64,000 nucleotides of DNA from contig OZ004583.1 of NCBI GenBank assembly GCA_963924555.1, forward strand, positions 5,799,501-5,863,500, given 5' to 3'. Under the pieces are notes generated by a model. That model searched no databases, was not told the origin of the DNA, and worked only from the letters and a program-made list of their open reading frames with translations. The position numbers and the translations under genes were made by a program. Shown one piece after another: positions 43,040-58,000 of this stretch. This stretch comes from Crambe crambe. Taxonomy: Eukaryota > Porifera > Demospongiae > Poecilosclerida > Crambeidae. Numbering within the stretch: the stretch's first letter is position 1; each line of letters begins with the position of its first letter.

Positions 43040-46000
43040 CTAAAACAAGATACAGTATATAACAGTTGCTGTCATGACTGTGTCATTAGGTAATAATTTA
43101 TACTCACATTTTGATATTTTGTCAGCTGTTCCTTTCTGATCGATCTCGTCTAGAGCTTTTATCAAACTCTTCCAAGTGGGCTGACCACTAGTTGCAAGGA
43201 CATTGTCAGCTCCATTTAACCAGGCTTCCACTAATTCTTGACAGAGCAATTTCATCTTCTTGAGATTTGGCCAGTACAATCCAAGAGCTCCACCAAGTAG
43301 CAGAAGTTGATTTTCAGTCAGGTCTCTCAAGCACATGGACACTTGATGGTGGTGAGTCATAGCTGCAGGGTGAGTAGAGCAGCATATCTTGATAGCAGCT
43401 TTTCAATATAACTGGGCTATAGAACTGGGGACACTTACCCAGAGGAGTATTCAAAATTGATGATTGAACTTCTTGGGTTGCTGAAACAGGCTCAGTGTAT
43501 TCTGAAAAAGGATGAGAGTTTCATAGCAAGCCAAAATTATACACTCATAAGAAAAACATGCACAGAAAGATTTAGGGGATTCCCCTTTTTCGAAAGGGGT
43601 TACTGTCAGTAACTTCCCTCCCCTCCGTTACAGAAAGGATGAAAAAAATTGAATGAGGTATAAGCTATCTATGGATATTGTAAAAATAATACCTTTAAAC
43701 AAATCACTTTTTCCACACAATTCTTCATCCTCTGAAAATATACATAAATATTACTTTTATTCTTTGAAAAGGATAGAATATTCGGATTATAGCGTAAGCT
43801 GCCAATTATCGACCATACTTTGTACCTCGCACCATATCTCCCTCACTGATGGTCGTCAAAGTCTCAAACAACAACCATAGGAAAGATAATTTCATCCTCT
43901 ATAATGTCATATAAATTATTTTTCTCACAATTGGATAGAAATTTTGCTATGCTGAATCTACTACGTCAAGTGTGAAATCATTTATCGACCACCGACACCA
44001 ATTTTCGACCACCCGTTGAAAATCATAATATCAATCATCGTCTGTTCCATTCTTTCTTTCAGTTTTGCTCCACTACATGTTAGGGCCCTTAAAAAGATAC
44101 TTTTATACTATTCTATGCTATAAAATACATCATCATAACAAATTTTATAAAAAATGAACGAAGCATTTCTACCATAAACTGCTTCACAATTTAACAGTGG
44201 AATGGAACTGCTGCAGAAGCTCTCCTTTTTGTTGGATTCTGGTGATACTTTTCGGAGACAGTCTTCATTGGTCTGTGTTTCATATTCCTACAGAATCCAG
44301 TCATAATCTATCCATACATCCTCACTAAACAAGCACCAAATTCGACTAAGTCAATAGCTTTCGTACCTTTTAAGCGATCTTCTGGAGCCATGGCGATAGG
44401 TAACATGAGCTAGTAACTTACTTTCATACTGCAGTTGATAAATACGTGCTGTTGAAGTCCTGTTTTCTCTCTAGAGCTTGTAAGTTTTCCCCATATTTTT
44501 CAATGCAGCCATTTTCTAAAACTCCGTTTAAGTTTGTTTACTACCGTAGACTTTCTGTATACTATGTAGTCGATAATTGGTGCTGCCACGGTCGATAATA
44601 GGTGCTGGTCGATAATTGGCGGCTTACGCTAACTAGCCCCCCCCCCCCCCCAAAAAAAAAAAAAAAAATCATTTTACTATACATACATACATACATACAG
44701 CATAGCCCTACACTATACATACCCTTTGGTTGGAACCAGACTAGATTGTCTTCAGATAAAATACAGATCTCGTGCTTTTTACTGCAGTACATGAAGTAGT
44801 CTGCTTGCACCCAGCCTTGATATTTGACACAATGATTCAATGAACACAGTTCACACTTACAACAAAAGTAATGTTGGGTCTTGGCATTGTCATAGTGAAG
44901 ATCCTTTACTGAAGAATGGATGCTCTTCTCGATAACTTTACGAACATCGTTACATAGATAACTGATGTGAGCGTATTTTGATTTGTGTCCAGATGGATGT
45001 AGAATTACTTGCAAATGGGATGCAAAGAATTTAAGAGTCACTCGATCTTCATAGCAACCGACACGGAACGATACTTGGTCCCTGAATATGAAATCTGGAA
45101 GAAGTTCCCATTTGAGACAGCTTTTGAGAGAAGTAGTGAGCAAGGTGTTTATTAAAACACCGAATATCCCCTTAGGACTATGATTACATTCAAACTCAAT
45201 GTAAAGTGTGGGGATACTGGATACTCTGTCAGGAGTTTGTGACGCCTGGACATGGTTAAGGACACATGGGATGAAATACCGGTCTTCTTTATCTCTTGAT
45301 GTGGTGATTTGTGATATGATGCGGAGATGCATCAGTAATTGCAAGAACGAATTTGGATCGATGCCATCTTCTGCTGTTATCACTTTCTTGAAAACTGAAG
45401 CTGAAATGATGCCCCTATGCTTAAAATCAGAGAGCTCTTGTCGATAAAGCCGTTTAGAGGAAAATGTCTCCACTATGAGGTCCGTAACCTTATTGAAAAG
45501 CACTTGAGGTTCTCGTACGACGATGTTATGCAAGCCTTTCACAGGAAAATACTTGATCCTTCCAATTCGGGTGTGAAGAAATCGCAATAGGTGCTTCACT
45601 TGGTCTTTACTGATGCCATACTGAGCAGCTAGAGACACACATTCATCAAAAGAAACAATGCTCTTCTTCATATTTTCCAAATCAAGGCTGAACAGCAAGT
45701 AGCTGATTGGATAGTTAATGGCAAACTCATCTCGACCAATTACTATTTCACTGACTCGTGATCGGATGCGTTCAAAGTCCTCTTCACTCTTGCTGTAATT
45801 ATCAACAGTGAACATCAACCTGTTGGATTGCTGATCTGCATACTGAACCAAGTGCTGGTATCCATGCTTAGAAACTAGATCATTCAACTGTCGGTCAATC
45901 TCACTGATTTTCTCTTCAGCATTGGAACCAAGCAGATCCTTGTGTGTGCCTACTATGAAGACAAGAGGTTGGTGGGTCTTGACATCACTTTGGCCAGTTA

Positions 46001-49000
46001 TATCCATGGCATCGACACTAGCAAGGCACTGCAGCAGAGCATCCTCTGTGCTGATGGAAGATACATAAGAATTGATAACTGTTCTGTCTTTTTTTCGATA
46101 CGATATCTTGAACTTGCTGTGGAGATCTTGATCGATGCGAAAGAGGAAGAAGAATATGGACGGTCCAGATATCAGGAGAGGCACCATCTCTTGAAACTCC
46201 ACTTGACCACCAGTATCAGTCAAGTAAATCGAAAAGGAGTTCTTTAAATACCTTTGAACTCTGCTGTAGCCATATTTACTTATTACCGATGAAATATTAT
46301 GAATAAGTTTTGGTGGAGGCAAGAGTTGTCTCCTGGAGAGATCAGCTTTATCACTTGTTAGCATTTCTGAAGTGACGGAGCCACTGGTTTGACATGGAGT
46401 CGTAGAATGCGATGATACATGTGGTTGAAGTGGAACAGTGGATGGTGTAGGAGGAGGCATTGTTCTGGGTGTCATTGTTTTGGGTGTGATTGTTATGCTT
46501 TCCTTGTTCATTTGCCTCACAACAGACACCTCAAACTCGGCTTCGGACCACTCCCCAGCCTGTAGTAAAACTGTAACTGACGCATGTGTGGCAGAAGAAT
46601 CTTCTATTCCAACATCCACTATAACGACAGGCTCACAGACACCAGTGGAGGGAGAGAAGTCCTTTGGGACTTTGCGAACAAGGCGAGTGATTAGTGAACT
46701 TTTTCCAGAACCAGGAGAGCCTAGAAAGACGGAATGGACTAATTTTCGTTTTATGTCTCCAGATTTGTTGATGGCTTCTTGTACCACTTCAAGAAATTCT
46801 TTTTCATCTACTTCATCTTGATCAGAATCTACAAGTATTATGTAATGTGATAACATACGTTATGTTGATTAGGAAATTTTGTTGTTAAAAAATTTCGTAC
46901 TGCTCATGATCTATGAAATTAAAAATCAATTATTATTTATAATGAATAGCTGAAATAGGAAAATATGCTAGCCAGTATGGTGGAGGTGCATTTTTCAAGG
47001 GAGCTCAAGCTGAAAGTGAGTGTGTCTATGGTTCACTCTGTCATGAAGGATTAGAAAGAAAAGAGCAGTCGAGAATGAAGGTAAAGGGAAAGTCTTGCCG
47101 TGGATCTTCTTGGAGAACATTTGGACAGCAATGTTCAGTTATATTGAAGAAGGTCAGGTAGGGAGTATCAGCTAGGATTGCAATGGCAGCTTGGCATGGA
47201 ATTTTATAACAAAAACATATTATTGGAGGAGTTCGGAGGTCACATATCTCTATCTCAACATTGACAGTCACTCCTTAAATTTGGTTCCAGCTAATGGACC
47301 TATCAGTCAACAAACCAACCAGCTAAAGAATTTCACAGGGGTAAGTTCCAGCAGCTGGATCCCTGACAATGAAACAATGAAATTATCAACACCCCATGGG
47401 GTTAGAGAAGGCTATGAAAATAGTTAGTGCAGAAGTTCTTTTTGCTTCAAGAAGCAGCTGCTAAAACACCATGTGATGAATGTTGAAATACACACTAGCT
47501 CATGTGCTCTAACTTGCACTGATAATACATATTGTGTATATGAGAATTAATATCAGCTGACCAGAGGCCAACTAACAAAATATTTCAGCTTGAAAATAAT
47601 TATTTCCTAACTATTCAATTCAATTTTGACTGGAGCAGTAGCTAGTTTCTGAAGATGAGGACAATATTCCACTGACACAGGTAGAAATTGCCAGTCTTCC
47701 AAATGTTACTAATGTACAATTTCAAGCAAGATGTTGTAAGTTGTTAGAGCTTGTTAAAGTTTACAAGCTACATACAAAATGTACATGAAGCCTAATTTTC
47801 AAACCAAATTTGAGATCTTGATAATATGCTTCAAATAGGGCAGGGAGAAAAAGCGGAATGGCGGAAATGGCGGAAATGGATGTAAAGCCTTAAGGGACTA
47901 ACTGACTGGTATATTGGTATTGATAAAGGGTTAGGAAATTCGAAGGTGTTAATCTGAGCATGCCCAGAAGAGAACATAGAAGCACAGGGCAGGGAGAAAA
48001 AGCAGAATTTCCGCCATTTCTGCCATTCTCCTGCCCTTCTTGTCATGGGACCAGTAGGTCCTGTGACCTGATTGATTGGGGTGGTGATTAGGTTGGATAT
48101 GTCTGACTTTGAAGATTCTGTTTGAAGTTTGCCTTTGGGGAAGAAGGCTGTTTCCTATTGATAGTTGTGTCCCAATGGATTTCATCCAAGTTGTGACTAT
48201 GGAAGTAAGAGGAGGCCAAGTCAGCTGCTTCTAGTGCAGTTTTAGTCTCTCTCTCTCTCTCTAACGAAGGCCTGTGCTCTAAACGGGAGCAGTTGTAGTA
48301 GCTTTTCTGTTACTATTTGACTTCTCACCTCCTGGATAGTGGGCCCAGGTGTGAATAGAGTTATCTTCTTGGTGAGGGTATTCACTGTTTCCCTCCAAGT
48401 GGAGCCAGATAGCTTCTGCTGATGCGCATTATTAAGAATTAGCCGGCTGTCATGACTGTGCTGTCAAGCTTTGGTAGTTAGTGGATAAAGCAGCATAAGA
48501 CTCTAGAAGACAAAGGCACTAGGCAGAGAGCTCAAAACTTCTACAATCCACTTAGATAAGCCTAGCGCCTCTATATGACAAAAGGCTGTAGAAAACAATC
48601 TAGCTTGATTAATTGGAGCATGCGCATTATGCACGCGCACAGCGCTACTATTTCGGGACACGTACGTACCATACGTACGCCTGAGGCATTTTGGAGTGTA
48701 GACCTAGATATAAGCAAGAAAGCAAGTATTCCTATAGCTTTTAGAGCTGATAGGCTCTAATTCATTTGTACTGAAAGACTAGATCACTATTTTCTTGCAT
48801 GTGAATGACGTGGGAAAAAGTGTTCAATTCTTCTTTCTGCATGTGGACCCTAAACATACTGCAGTCTTATAGAGGCACCTGCTACACTGAATGTGACAAG
48901 CTATCAAGCTAGTCAAGAGCACTCCATCAGCAATAGTGAAGCAATTCCAGTTCTACAGTTTGTTGTTGTTGTTGTTGTTATTGTTTTGTTGTTATTGTTG

Positions 49001-52000
49001 TTTTTTTGGGGGGTTGTGTTTTTTTCTCGGTAGCTACAGGTTTAGTCCTGAAATTCTAGCTAAAATATGGTAGCCAATATGGTGGAGGTGCAGCTGCTCA
49101 ACATTTTTCAAGGGAGTCCAAGCAGAAAGTGACCAAGTCAACTGACTGCATTGAAGGATTGAAAAGTGAAGGTAATGTGAAAGTCTTGCCACAGGAACAT
49201 TTGTACCATAGAATCCAGTTATATTTGAAGAAGGTTAGAGAGGAAGGAGGAGCTCTATCAGTTAGGATTGCAATGGCAGCTGGGCATGGAATTTTACAAC
49301 AAAACCAAATTAGAGGAGTTTGGAAGGAAACCATCAATTTTTGATAACATCTAATTTCAGATACGATTATCTCATGAATGAGGAACAGTGACAAGCTGAA
49401 TATTTGTAGTAGTAGAACCAATTAAGATATGTAAATGGGAAGCTGACAATAATCCTTCTTCATACAACAATCGCTAAAAGCGAAGTTAAAAACAACAACA
49501 ACATGGGCTCCAGTTTAGCTAGAATTCAAGGGTCAGAGTTTTAGCTCCTGGTTTGTTCACACTGGCTGTTAGAAAACAGCTGCTAAACTCGGTCAATTTT
49601 TTGGCTGAAGTGTATTAGGAGGAAGAAAATATTTCCCACAGGCGTAATACATGTAGCAAAAAAAAAAAAAAAGTTTTCTAAATATTCAATTCAATTTTGA
49701 CTGGAGCAGTAGCTAGTTTCTGGAGATGAGGACAATATTCCACTGACACAGGTAGAAATTGCCAGTCTGCCAAATGTTACTAAATGTACAATTTCAAGCA
49801 AGATGTTATAAGTTGTTAGAGCTTGTTAAAGTTTACAAGCTACATACAAAATGTACATGAAGCCTAATTTTCAAACCAAATTGAGATCTTGATAATATGG
49901 TTCAAATATGTTACCATATAGCTGGAAATATTGATGGGAATTATATACGATTTCCTCATAAAAATACCAATGACAGTATTTAATTTGACGGAAGAGCACA
50001 AAATAAATAATGCACGTGCGTTGCACATGTGTGCTGTGTACAGCTAGCTATCATCATTTAGCATGGATGCTTTAGAGTTCTCTAGTTGCGTGAAGGGTCA
50101 TCACGTCTAAGAAACCGTATGGACTCCAGTTCTTGGGGGAAAATTAGAGTGTAGAAGAGCTATCCTTATGCTGTTGCTGTTCTTAAGACGGCTGCAATTG
50201 TTGGACACATCCCTTGAAGGATTTCAGCCGCTTGTTCTCTCTTTCTTTGCAGTGATGGCTTTGCAGGTTCAAGGCACTACTGCTCTAATTTACCCCAGGG
50301 AAGGTCTATCAGTGTGACTTTCTCTCCAGCAAGCACACGTCTTTATCAGGCAGGACTGGATTCTCTTTCTTCAGTAGAATACACTTCAGCAAAGACATAC
50401 AGTATGACAGCTGCATGTAGTGGTGTGCAATAAATGGCATGCAATATGTGCATGCGTACGTATTGCGCGAAGTTAATTAAACCATGTGACTTTTTGACGG
50501 TTTTATTTTTGGTGATATGATACTTAAACCACCAAAGCGTCAAATTAAAATCTTTGTATACATTTCTGGCCACACAGTAGCAACCACATCAGTTGCAGCA
50601 AAGCACTCGAGCCCCATGCCCAGCACAGGTGTGTAGAGGGCCAGGGGTATAAAATATCGTAGGCAAGATAATAACAATCATACACCCTCATCTGGATGTT
50701 TTGAAGGAGATCTAGACCATGATCTAAATTAAACAGTACTTCCTTCATAACAAGTTCCAACTTTTCAGATTCATACCATTGAGCCTGTATCCAAGCAATA
50801 GAAATGCAAATACCTTCTCTGAAGTTGATTAGTGTGTTGACCTGCTTTGAAACATTAGTTAGTGTGTCTATTTGCTTGTCCTTTAATCAACACTCTATCA
50901 GCTGTGTGGGTAGCATGATGCTTTCTTGATTTTTGACTTGTAGATTTAGAAATAAATGCTTTGTTCAAGAGTTATGGTATTTATGCTTACCTCAAAGACT
51001 GCTGCGATAACTTAAGGAAGGGAAATCTACTAATGAAGCAAGCCAGTAGACTTCTAACCGACATGAGAGTGTGGCAAAGCTAAGAAGCAACTTTCTATAC
51101 AGTGGCATAGGAAGATGATTTAAAGACTTCCTAGGAAAATTTTGATTTAACCTGATTCAGACCTCAGAAGCGCAAAATAAGAGAATGAAAATTAAGCTCT
51201 CAAATCACCAAGCTGGATTGGCCCTTATGGGGTAGCTATGTTTGCTAACTTGTTACCACATACACAATATTCACATACTTACAGATTCAAAATTCATAAA
51301 ACTTTCTGTACATAATATGCACAGTATGTGAAACGTAATGAAACCATGCATGACTGTAATAGCAGCAACATTACCCCTTTAAGTTTCAATGCTAATAGGC
51401 AGTTATTGGTGTGTGTAAGTCTCACCTTTCACATACTTGGTGGTCACATCCTCAGCAAGTGCATGGTAACCTGCACACTTGAGCGCCCTGGCCAATCTCT
51501 CCCAATCAATAACAGGGTTAAGACGCACCATGGTCTCAGCTAAGGCTTGCTTTGGTGTAGTACTCTCACTAGACTTGATTCTTTCCATTAGCGATATAGA
51601 TAGATATCGTGCCACTTTCTCCCAATCTTCCACTTCCTCCAACACCTTGTTTATTCTCTCAATGCTGAAGTTGGAATCTGTCAATGATGAAATGAAGATG
51701 TACAGGTATAATTATTCCAACATGATTACTCAAAAACTAAGTGACTATCCCATGCATTGTAGAATGAGAATTAGAATAGTATTGTGCACATAGCTACACA
51801 TCATACATGAGTCAATAAATTTCCCCTACAGCATGTGCACACCTGTACTGACCATTCTGGCTATAGCTGTAATGGATCACTAAAAACAACTAACTCACCT
51901 CTAGTACAATAATCACAAGCTTGAATGGCCACATCTACTTCCTTAACTACAACTTCTTTTCCATAGAGTGCAGCTGCAGCAATTGCCTTCCAAGTAGGTT

Positions 52001-55000
52001 GCTCTTGATGGCTACTGATGTAACACATGGCAGCTGCTTTCACTTGCTGCTCCACACTGGGTATACAGTAATTAATATGCTTCATTGGATAATAGAATGG
52101 TATGAAGTCATCGGAATCTTTCACGTTGGATATAATGTCCAATGGTGACTTCTTTGCACTCATCAGTACAGTCGTCAGGTTCTCAACTGTCATTGTGGGG
52201 TCTGCAGGGGAAACTTGATTACAGCTAGAACTGAATGGAAATAATGACCTATGACACAATAGCTACTTTAATCACTTAAAGGGAATTGTCTATGGAAGGG
52301 ATAGTTTGTCTCATGAAACCATAGAGTCATTTTGGATTCCACTGTATCCCATATGAACCATACACTGCAATTTAGTTGCTATGGCATGTACACATGCTAT
52401 TGAGATCTTACAACTCTAACAAAGCATGGAAAGGGTTTTAATAGAGTGTACAAAGTTGAATTCAAGTGATCCATATACACTGTTTGAGAATAAGTGTGTT
52501 CTAATTGTATTGTAGCCATACAGCTAGCTGATGGGATGTAATAGTTGACAGAGTCAGTCACTATGAAATGGAAACAAGTTCCATCAGTTTACACTCAACA
52601 CTTAATACAGTTCTTAAAATAGTCCAGCTATATGTACTATAATGGGAGGGGTTAAGTGAGAATCTGAGAATACAATCATCTAATGAATCAATCTGACTGA
52701 GCCAATTACAAAAACTCTGAGGAGTATGCCATGGGTAGAATCTTAATAAAGATATTAGCTAGCACACAGTCAGTCAATTAGTCTAAAGTTAGGAGAGGTA
52801 TGTGTGTGATGGAATAGGGGATTTCCGCTAAATTACCTGTCACTGGCTCTGCAAAGTTTCTGATGCTGTCAGCATATTTGTATTGCATATCCATATCCAT
52901 GCTGCTTATGAGTTGTCTCCATGTAGTGATAGCTTTAGCAGTCAGGAATTCTTCCAAAGAGTAGTAGTCCCCCCAAGGTACAAATGATGTATATGATGTA
53001 TATTTCTGCACATTCTCAACAGAGAAATCTGATCCTAAAAGAGAATAATAATATTACTTAGTCGGGATTCTAAGCATGCAATGTACGTATGCAGGGCCTA
53101 ACTATTTAAAACTCCAGGAACTATAATTCTAAGTGTCAGTTCTGATATTAGATAAGTATGAATGCTATTAATGCTACTATTATTATGCATATGAGAAATT
53201 TTATAGGAATCCCATTCCTTAGGTTATATAGGCTAATGAGATTCTAGTGGTCACATGGTCATACCAAAAAGATATAGTCCACTTAGATTTCACTTGGTAA
53301 GTCAAAAGACAACTCAAGAGTTTCTAAACTATAGCCAGCCACTCACATCAAGATCATTACATTCCTGGATCCTATATGGATCATGTCAATACTACTAGAA
53401 TTTCTTACACTGTTAGCTTACAAAGTATCAACAAGAAATGTATCTCTCACCATTAGGAAGGTACTTTGATGCCTGTTCAGCTGCAATCTGCTCCCCACAG
53501 TGAGACAGTGCTGTCACCACATTCCCCCAGGTCACATAGGGGCACACATGGACTAGGTGATGAACGAGGGCTCCTTTCTGATCGTGAGCAGACTTGATCT
53601 GTGATATAGTATGGTCAACGATCCCCATGTACTTTGATATGGTCTCCCAGTCCTCCACTTCCTTTAATATCTCACTTAACAACTCAGCAGTAAATGTTGG
53701 ATCTGCTAAGAGGAAAAAGTAGTCTCAAGTGTATGCCCAGGAACAGTGATGACTACGTATGTCGTACTCATCACTTTATTTATATGTATCATATAGCACT
53801 AAATTTTCATGGCTTTGCAATAGAAGTGTGAACCTCTAATTATTTTGCAATACCACCAAATCTGCAAAAAAATTACCCCATGAAAAATTCCTGCAATATG
53901 GTAGCTTACTGTCCCCTGACCTTTTGAGAAGTTAGTCATGGCACTCTCAGCAGCCTTCATCTCTCCAACTTCATAGAGCAGTAGGGATAATAACTTCCAA
54001 GAGGGACAACCATGACTGGTTATGTAAAGAGAGGCAGCAGCTCGTATCTTCTCCTCTCCACTTAGGGATGAGATGCGGGAGCAAACAGACGGAGGACAGC
54101 CACCAATAGATTTCCTCTGTTTATCCAGTACAGATGACAAATCTCCCTCTATCTGCATGAGTACTGCTGCTACATTCTCTACACTCAAGGTGGATTCTAC
54201 AGGAGTAAACACAGCATGTTGCATGACATGGATCATAAAGTACAACCATGCAGGTTAGGTGCTATTCAGATGGCTGCATGTATGAATGAATCACACTCAT
54301 CAAGACTTAGTGAAGTCTGCATATGCTCATGCAGTCATCCTTGTATGTCTCATGCAAACATTTCTCATAAGATAATGCATGGAGGTAAAGTATAGAGCTC
54401 ATAAAGTTCATATTGTGTAGCATTTTATTTTCAAGGAGTAGAACTTTTTTGTGGATCTTAAAATATGAAAATGGAAATTAAAACAAATACTCAAATCTTC
54501 CTACCAGTGCCACCTGACTGGGTACTGATACTAATTGTCAGTACTGAATCTGCAGTTGATTAAGTTTTAAGTGACTGTTAATTGCTCAGCCTTGCCATTT
54601 TCATTCTGGGTGCACATTATTTAGAGTACTGTGCAGCAATTAGCTGGATTGATATTTGATACAAATGTAGGCATACATAGAGGCCGAGTTTTAAGTATGG
54701 TGAGCATAAATTGACTATAGTCAGAGCGGCAAGAAAACCAGAACACACAAACACATATGTATGAATATAGCCTGCTGCATAAGGGGTAGGTGCCAAGATT
54801 TGTTAAAATACTAGATGGTCAATCTGCAAAAGTTGTACAGTGGAACCTCCAATAAAGGACCCTCCAAGAAAAGGACAACCTCCCAACAAAGGATGCTCTT
54901 TTGGGCCCCTTTCCCATAGCATTAGTACATTTTTAACCTCTGAGAAAAGGATAACCTCTCTGCAAAAACAAAGTGGCTGATCCCAAAGTGTCCTTTACTC

Positions 55001-58000
55001 GGAGGTTCCACTGTAATGAAAATTGAGCTTCTCCATTACAAATTACTATGTAGTATCTATAGGTGGGCATTAATATAAGGGGTCATGATGGCAAAATAAA
55101 GTTATCTTGGCAATGGATTCTTCCAGATGATCATCACCCTGACATGCTTCAAACAATGTTCAAATTTATGCAACTTTCTCATGACTTCAAGCTAAAGTCA
55201 GGTCACACACAGAGAGACCTGAACTCTGGGCTATAATAATATCAGCTAACAATACAGTCATGCATGATGATCATACCTTGTGGTGGCTCAGCAAACTTTC
55301 TGATGTTATCAGCAACTCTCTGTGGTCCTTCATACTGTGGTCCTTCATAACGATACTCATCTTCTATTACATCGAGAGCCCAAATAAGTCTCCTCCATGA
55401 AGAAGGTGCTCCCTTTCCTGCTAGCCAGGAACCGATAACCTCTTCAACACTAGATGCAGGAGCATCCTTCACTGTTAATCGTTCTTCCAAATAATATGCT
55501 TTGACCTCCAGTATTTGTGGGATGTACTTGGTGATGTTAGGTAGTGTCAACTGTGGGACTGCATGGGAACACAAAATAGTAGAACACATGATCACTACAT
55601 GTGCCAGTCAGAACATAATACCAGACAGTTCATCATTGCAGTGCATACCATGGTTAGTACATCACTGCTCACTAAACATAGGGATAGTACATTACTACAC
55701 ACTGTACTTCACTCCACACCATATAGGAATAGTACTTCAGGATTTTATGTGGGGGGAGGAATTATAGGGAGGTTTGTGAGGTTATAGGGGGGCAGGAAGT
55801 CTTGATGTCACTATTATTTTAGACCTTGGTTACATGTGATTTGTGTATGTAATATTAGCAAGTTTAACTTTGATGTGTGTACACTGAAAGTATGTGCAAC
55901 ACATTTACATAATTCTCTTGATACACACCCCTAAGGAAGATATGGGATCATAACTGCATGACAATGAGATGCTGAAGAACATGAACACTTTAGCTAATAT
56001 CAGTCTTCAATTGTTGTTGGAATAGAAAGACAGACCACAGATGAAGATAGAGAAAACTCATTTACTGGGAAAAAAATCTTGATTGAATAATGATTTAGAA
56101 TAAGATGTATGAATGTATGGAATAAAAACATGATTGATTTTTTTAAGGGGGCAGCTGAGGGGAGGCAAATGCCCACTCCTGTCCCCTCCTGAAAGAAACC
56201 AAAGATCATTACACATCACTGCACACCATATACCGCAAATTTTTGTGTAAAATATCTTCACGTTTTATTTTTCGATATGTTGTTTTTTTTGAGTTACCCG
56301 TGAATTATCCAGCTGGAGAAAAATGGTGGCAAGTGCACAGAGTTCCAGATCACTTACTGTGTTCGTGGCTATATGTACTGTGATGTATGGGATGCCAGTC
56401 TAGATGAAACGCTAGAGTGTGAGAGGGAGCCAACTAATGAAAAGGACAGGTATGCGGTGGTAGTGAAGAAATCAGGAACGATTGTAGGACGTGCCAAAAA
56501 GAATATCTCGAACTAGCCTCGTACCCAGGCCCACTTTTTTCGCGGGGTGGTGGAAAAGCGAAGGGCCTGGTGTAAGTTGCATGCGCATGCGGTCCATCCC
56601 CCCATTTAGGGGGGATTCGCTATACTTTCAGGCACGTCCGTTACACAAATCGTAATAAACATTACATCATCGTAATTTTGAGAGCTGAGTCAGCAGCTAG
56701 CTCTAGACTTCTGTCTTTCTGCACTAGATTCAACTCACCTCACTCCCAGAAGCGTTCTGTGCAAGCTGTTTATGAAAGAATGTGTCGCTACCAACTGGTT
56801 AGACGAGAAGAGTCGCTGCTATCAAAGTATCATGTCTTACCTTTTGTTTTTGACCATAAGCTTGGCTTGAGAGGGATAGTGCTGTTCTTATTGTGTCTCA
56901 TTGATGTGGATAAGGTCTAGAGCCAGATCTAGCTAGCTAGCTAGCTTTAAGCTGCACTGATTGAATGCGCACATGCTACATACGTTTTTATGATTACATC
57001 ATTCATCATCATGAAATTTTACGTATTATTTCGTATCTAATTGAGCGCATGCGCATGCAACTTATACCAGGCCCTTCGCTTTTCCACCGCCCCGCGAAAA
57101 AAGCAGGCCTGGGTACGAGGCTAGTCTCCAACTAACTAACTCTGCCTCTACTTCATCATTCGCTTGAGCAATAGTCCTGGGAAGGAACAGCATCAGACAA
57201 AGATCCCTTGGGATCTGGAAGACCATCCTTCTGCTTCAAATACTTGAGGAGAGACATGACTGCAATGCAACTAGTATGCAATGTGTTTCCTACCGCTCAA
57301 TGTTTTAATAATTCGTTGTAGAAAATATTTCACGTGTTTCATTTCAGGTGACTCTTAAATAACAAAGCTTTAGAACTTTTTGAACATAATTGGTAAAAGA
57401 TAATGAATTAAGTGATAATTTTATATGTTATCAACCACTTACTCTGATCAGGATGGACTGGTGTCAATACAGGAAGAGAAAGAGGAGAAGGAGAAGGAGA
57501 AGGAGAAGAAGAAGGAGAAGGAGAAGAAGAAGGAGAAGGAGAATAAGGAGGAGGAGGAGGAAGGGTGGAAGTGTGGGAGGTCTCAGGTGCCATATTTAGA
57601 TGGGATGTGGTTAGTGGAGTGGTGTTTGGTGACATCAGTGATGGAGTGACTGGAGGTCTTGGGGCTGATAAAACCTACAAATAATTATGGTAAAACAGAA
57701 ACTTGAATCTTAGAACTTGAAGACAAGTTCTTTCATCAAACATCAAAACCTTATAGTTTGTCAGCAGAAAATAATTGAGTTATTGACTGACCTCTGATCT
57801 GAGGGGAAATGGTCAACTTAGTCCTGGATGGAACCAGGTTTCTTGGGTTTATGTTCTGTGTTTATTACTATCTGGTGACCCTTAGGACTTGTCCTGGTTA
57901 CAGGGGTGGCAAGTGACCCAAATTTCAGGGATCCAGAGGGATATAGCACATATGCTCCAAAAACATTTGTAACATGAAATCAGGATCCAGTTATCAGGAG

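Noticed and set aside
47949-48185. Minus-strand frame with HRTYWSHDKKGRRMAEMAE
   Set aside because: It overlaps a direct repeat of GGCAGGGAGAAAAAGC and no family similarity was recognised.
57390-57649. Arg- and Lys/Glu-rich plus-strand frames around 57.5 kb
   Set aside because: They are antisense readings of the purine-rich repeat tract that encodes the Ser-Pro expansion on the minus strand.
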